A stretch of DNA of 6,671 nt from Chromatiales bacterium (GTDB taxonomy: Bacteria > Pseudomonadota > Gammaproteobacteria > UBA6429 > Thiohalophilaceae): assembly GCA_024641465.1 (NCBI GenBank), contig JAHEDB010000125.1:1-6671 (forward strand), in the 5' to 3' direction. This document shows positions 6,279-6,671 of this stretch, in pieces. The notes beneath the pieces are model-generated. The model saw only the letters and a program-made list of their open reading frames with translations. It was not told the origin of the DNA and did not search any database. Every line of letters starts with the position of its first letter. The first letter of the stretch is position 1. Both the position numbers and the translations under genes were made by a program.

Positions 6279-6353
6279 GTAGCCTGCATGGAATGAAATG
6301 GAATGCGGGGGAATCGACCTTCCCCGCATTTCGCTGCGCTGCATACGGGCTAC
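6279..6353 (-). repeat. REPIN/BIME unit R1 (75 bp, - orientation)
   Basis: Full unit with GTAGCC and GGCTAC ends. REP A stem is CCCGTAT/ATGCGGG (one wobble); REP B stem is CCTGCAT/ATGCGGG. The inner arms ATGCGGGG and CCCCGCAT pair perfectly across the centre. The spacer before it is AAGTC. Confidence 0.9.
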
Positions 6354-6360
6354 GGCGCAC

Positions 6361-6435
6361 GTAGCCTGCATGGAATGAAATGGAATGCGGGGGAATCGAC
6401 CTTCCCCGTATTTCGCTTTGCTGCATACGGGCTAC
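6361..6435 (-). repeat. REPIN/BIME unit R2 (75 bp, - orientation)
   Basis: Full unit; REP A stem CCCGTAT/ATACGGG with loop GCAGCAAAGCGAA, REP B stem CCTGCAT/ATGCGGG. The spacer before it is GGCGCAC. Confidence 0.9.
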
Positions 6436-6440
6436 AAGTC

Positions 6441-6515
6441 GTGGCCTGCATGGAATGAAATGGAATGCGGGGGAATCGACCTTCCCCGTATTTCGCTGCG
6501 CTGCATACGGGCTAC
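6441..6515 (-). repeat. REPIN/BIME unit R3 (75 bp, - orientation)
   Basis: Full unit, but the GTAG head of REP B is mutated to GTGG (6441-6444). REP A is consensus, with loop GCAGCGCAGCGAA. The spacer before it is AAGTC, as before R1. Confidence 0.9.
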
Positions 6516-6521
6516 GGAGCC

Positions 6522-6596
6522 GTAGCCTGCATGGAGTGAAATGGAATGCAGGGGAATCGACCTTTCCCGTATTTCGCTGCGTTGCATACGGGCTAC
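6522..6596 (-). repeat. REPIN/BIME unit R4 (75 bp, - orientation)
   Basis: Full unit. REP B stem CCTGCAT/ATGCAGG pairs perfectly, unlike R1-R3, and its loop has GGAGTG instead of GGAATG. REP A loop is GCAACGCAGCGAA. The spacer before it is GGAGCC. Confidence 0.9.
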
Positions 6597-6602
6597 GACG
6601 TG

Positions 6603-6671
6603 GTAGCCTGTATGGAATGAAATGGAATGCGGGGGAATCGACCTTTCCCGTATTTCGCTGCGCTGCATACG
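6603..6671 (-). repeat. REPIN/BIME unit R5, cut by the window edge
   Basis: 69 of an expected 75 bases are present; the GGGCTAC end of REP A is outside the window. REP B begins GTAGCCTGTATG, resembling the left cluster at that position. The spacer before it is GACGTG. The array may continue further right. Confidence 0.88.

Noticed and set aside
6214..6668. Leftward open frames with repeated peptides such as MQRSEIRERSIPPHSISFHAGY
   Set aside because: They are translations of the 75-bp REP units (75 is a multiple of three, so the frame stays open). No ribosome binding sites or gene-like codon use; such frames are a common mis-annotation of REP arrays.
6229..6671. CRISPR array
   Set aside because: Repeats are 75 bp and palindromic throughout, with spacers of only five to seven bases, and no cas gene is present.

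Overview
The window looks like a chromosomal segment of an environmental gammaproteobacterium. This rests on a GreB with the N-terminal extension common outside the enterics, a kinase/universal-stress-protein fusion, a fused membrane/spermidine-synthase-like protein, and a RAYT transposase with GTAG-type REP sequences. No species can be named from the sequence alone. There are no rRNA or tRNA genes, no CRISPR array and no classical insertion sequence.

Left part (1-549): the 5' portion of greB runs leftward off the window edge. An 83-base divergent gap follows, containing a near-symmetrical TATTATA box that could serve as a -10 element on either strand.

Middle part (550-5038): four rightward genes, tightly spaced (27, 9 and 16 bases with the starts chosen here), form a probable operon. 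In order they encode a calcineurin-like metallophosphoesterase, a Ser/Thr protein kinase fused to a universal-stress-protein domain, a protein with about seven membrane helices and a spermidine-synthase-like domain, and a soluble spermidine-synthase-like protein. The layout suggests a signalling pair (phosphoesterase plus kinase) placed with two enzymes of the aminopropyltransferase/methyltransferase fold. Both of these lack acidic residues expected in a true spermidine synthase, so their substrate is open.

Right part (5039-6671): a small acidic 74-residue protein of unknown function with a good ribosome binding site, then a RAYT/REPIN locus. A leftward, apparently intact RAYT gene (5632-6162) is flanked by 75-bp palindromic units. 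Three lie on its left in + orientation, and one truncated, four full and one edge-cut unit lie on its right in - orientation. Each unit joins two different GTAG-headed REP hairpins in inverted orientation. The right-hand array continues past the window edge. The RAYT probably acts on, or once spread, these repeats; this is inference from the known RAYT-REP association.
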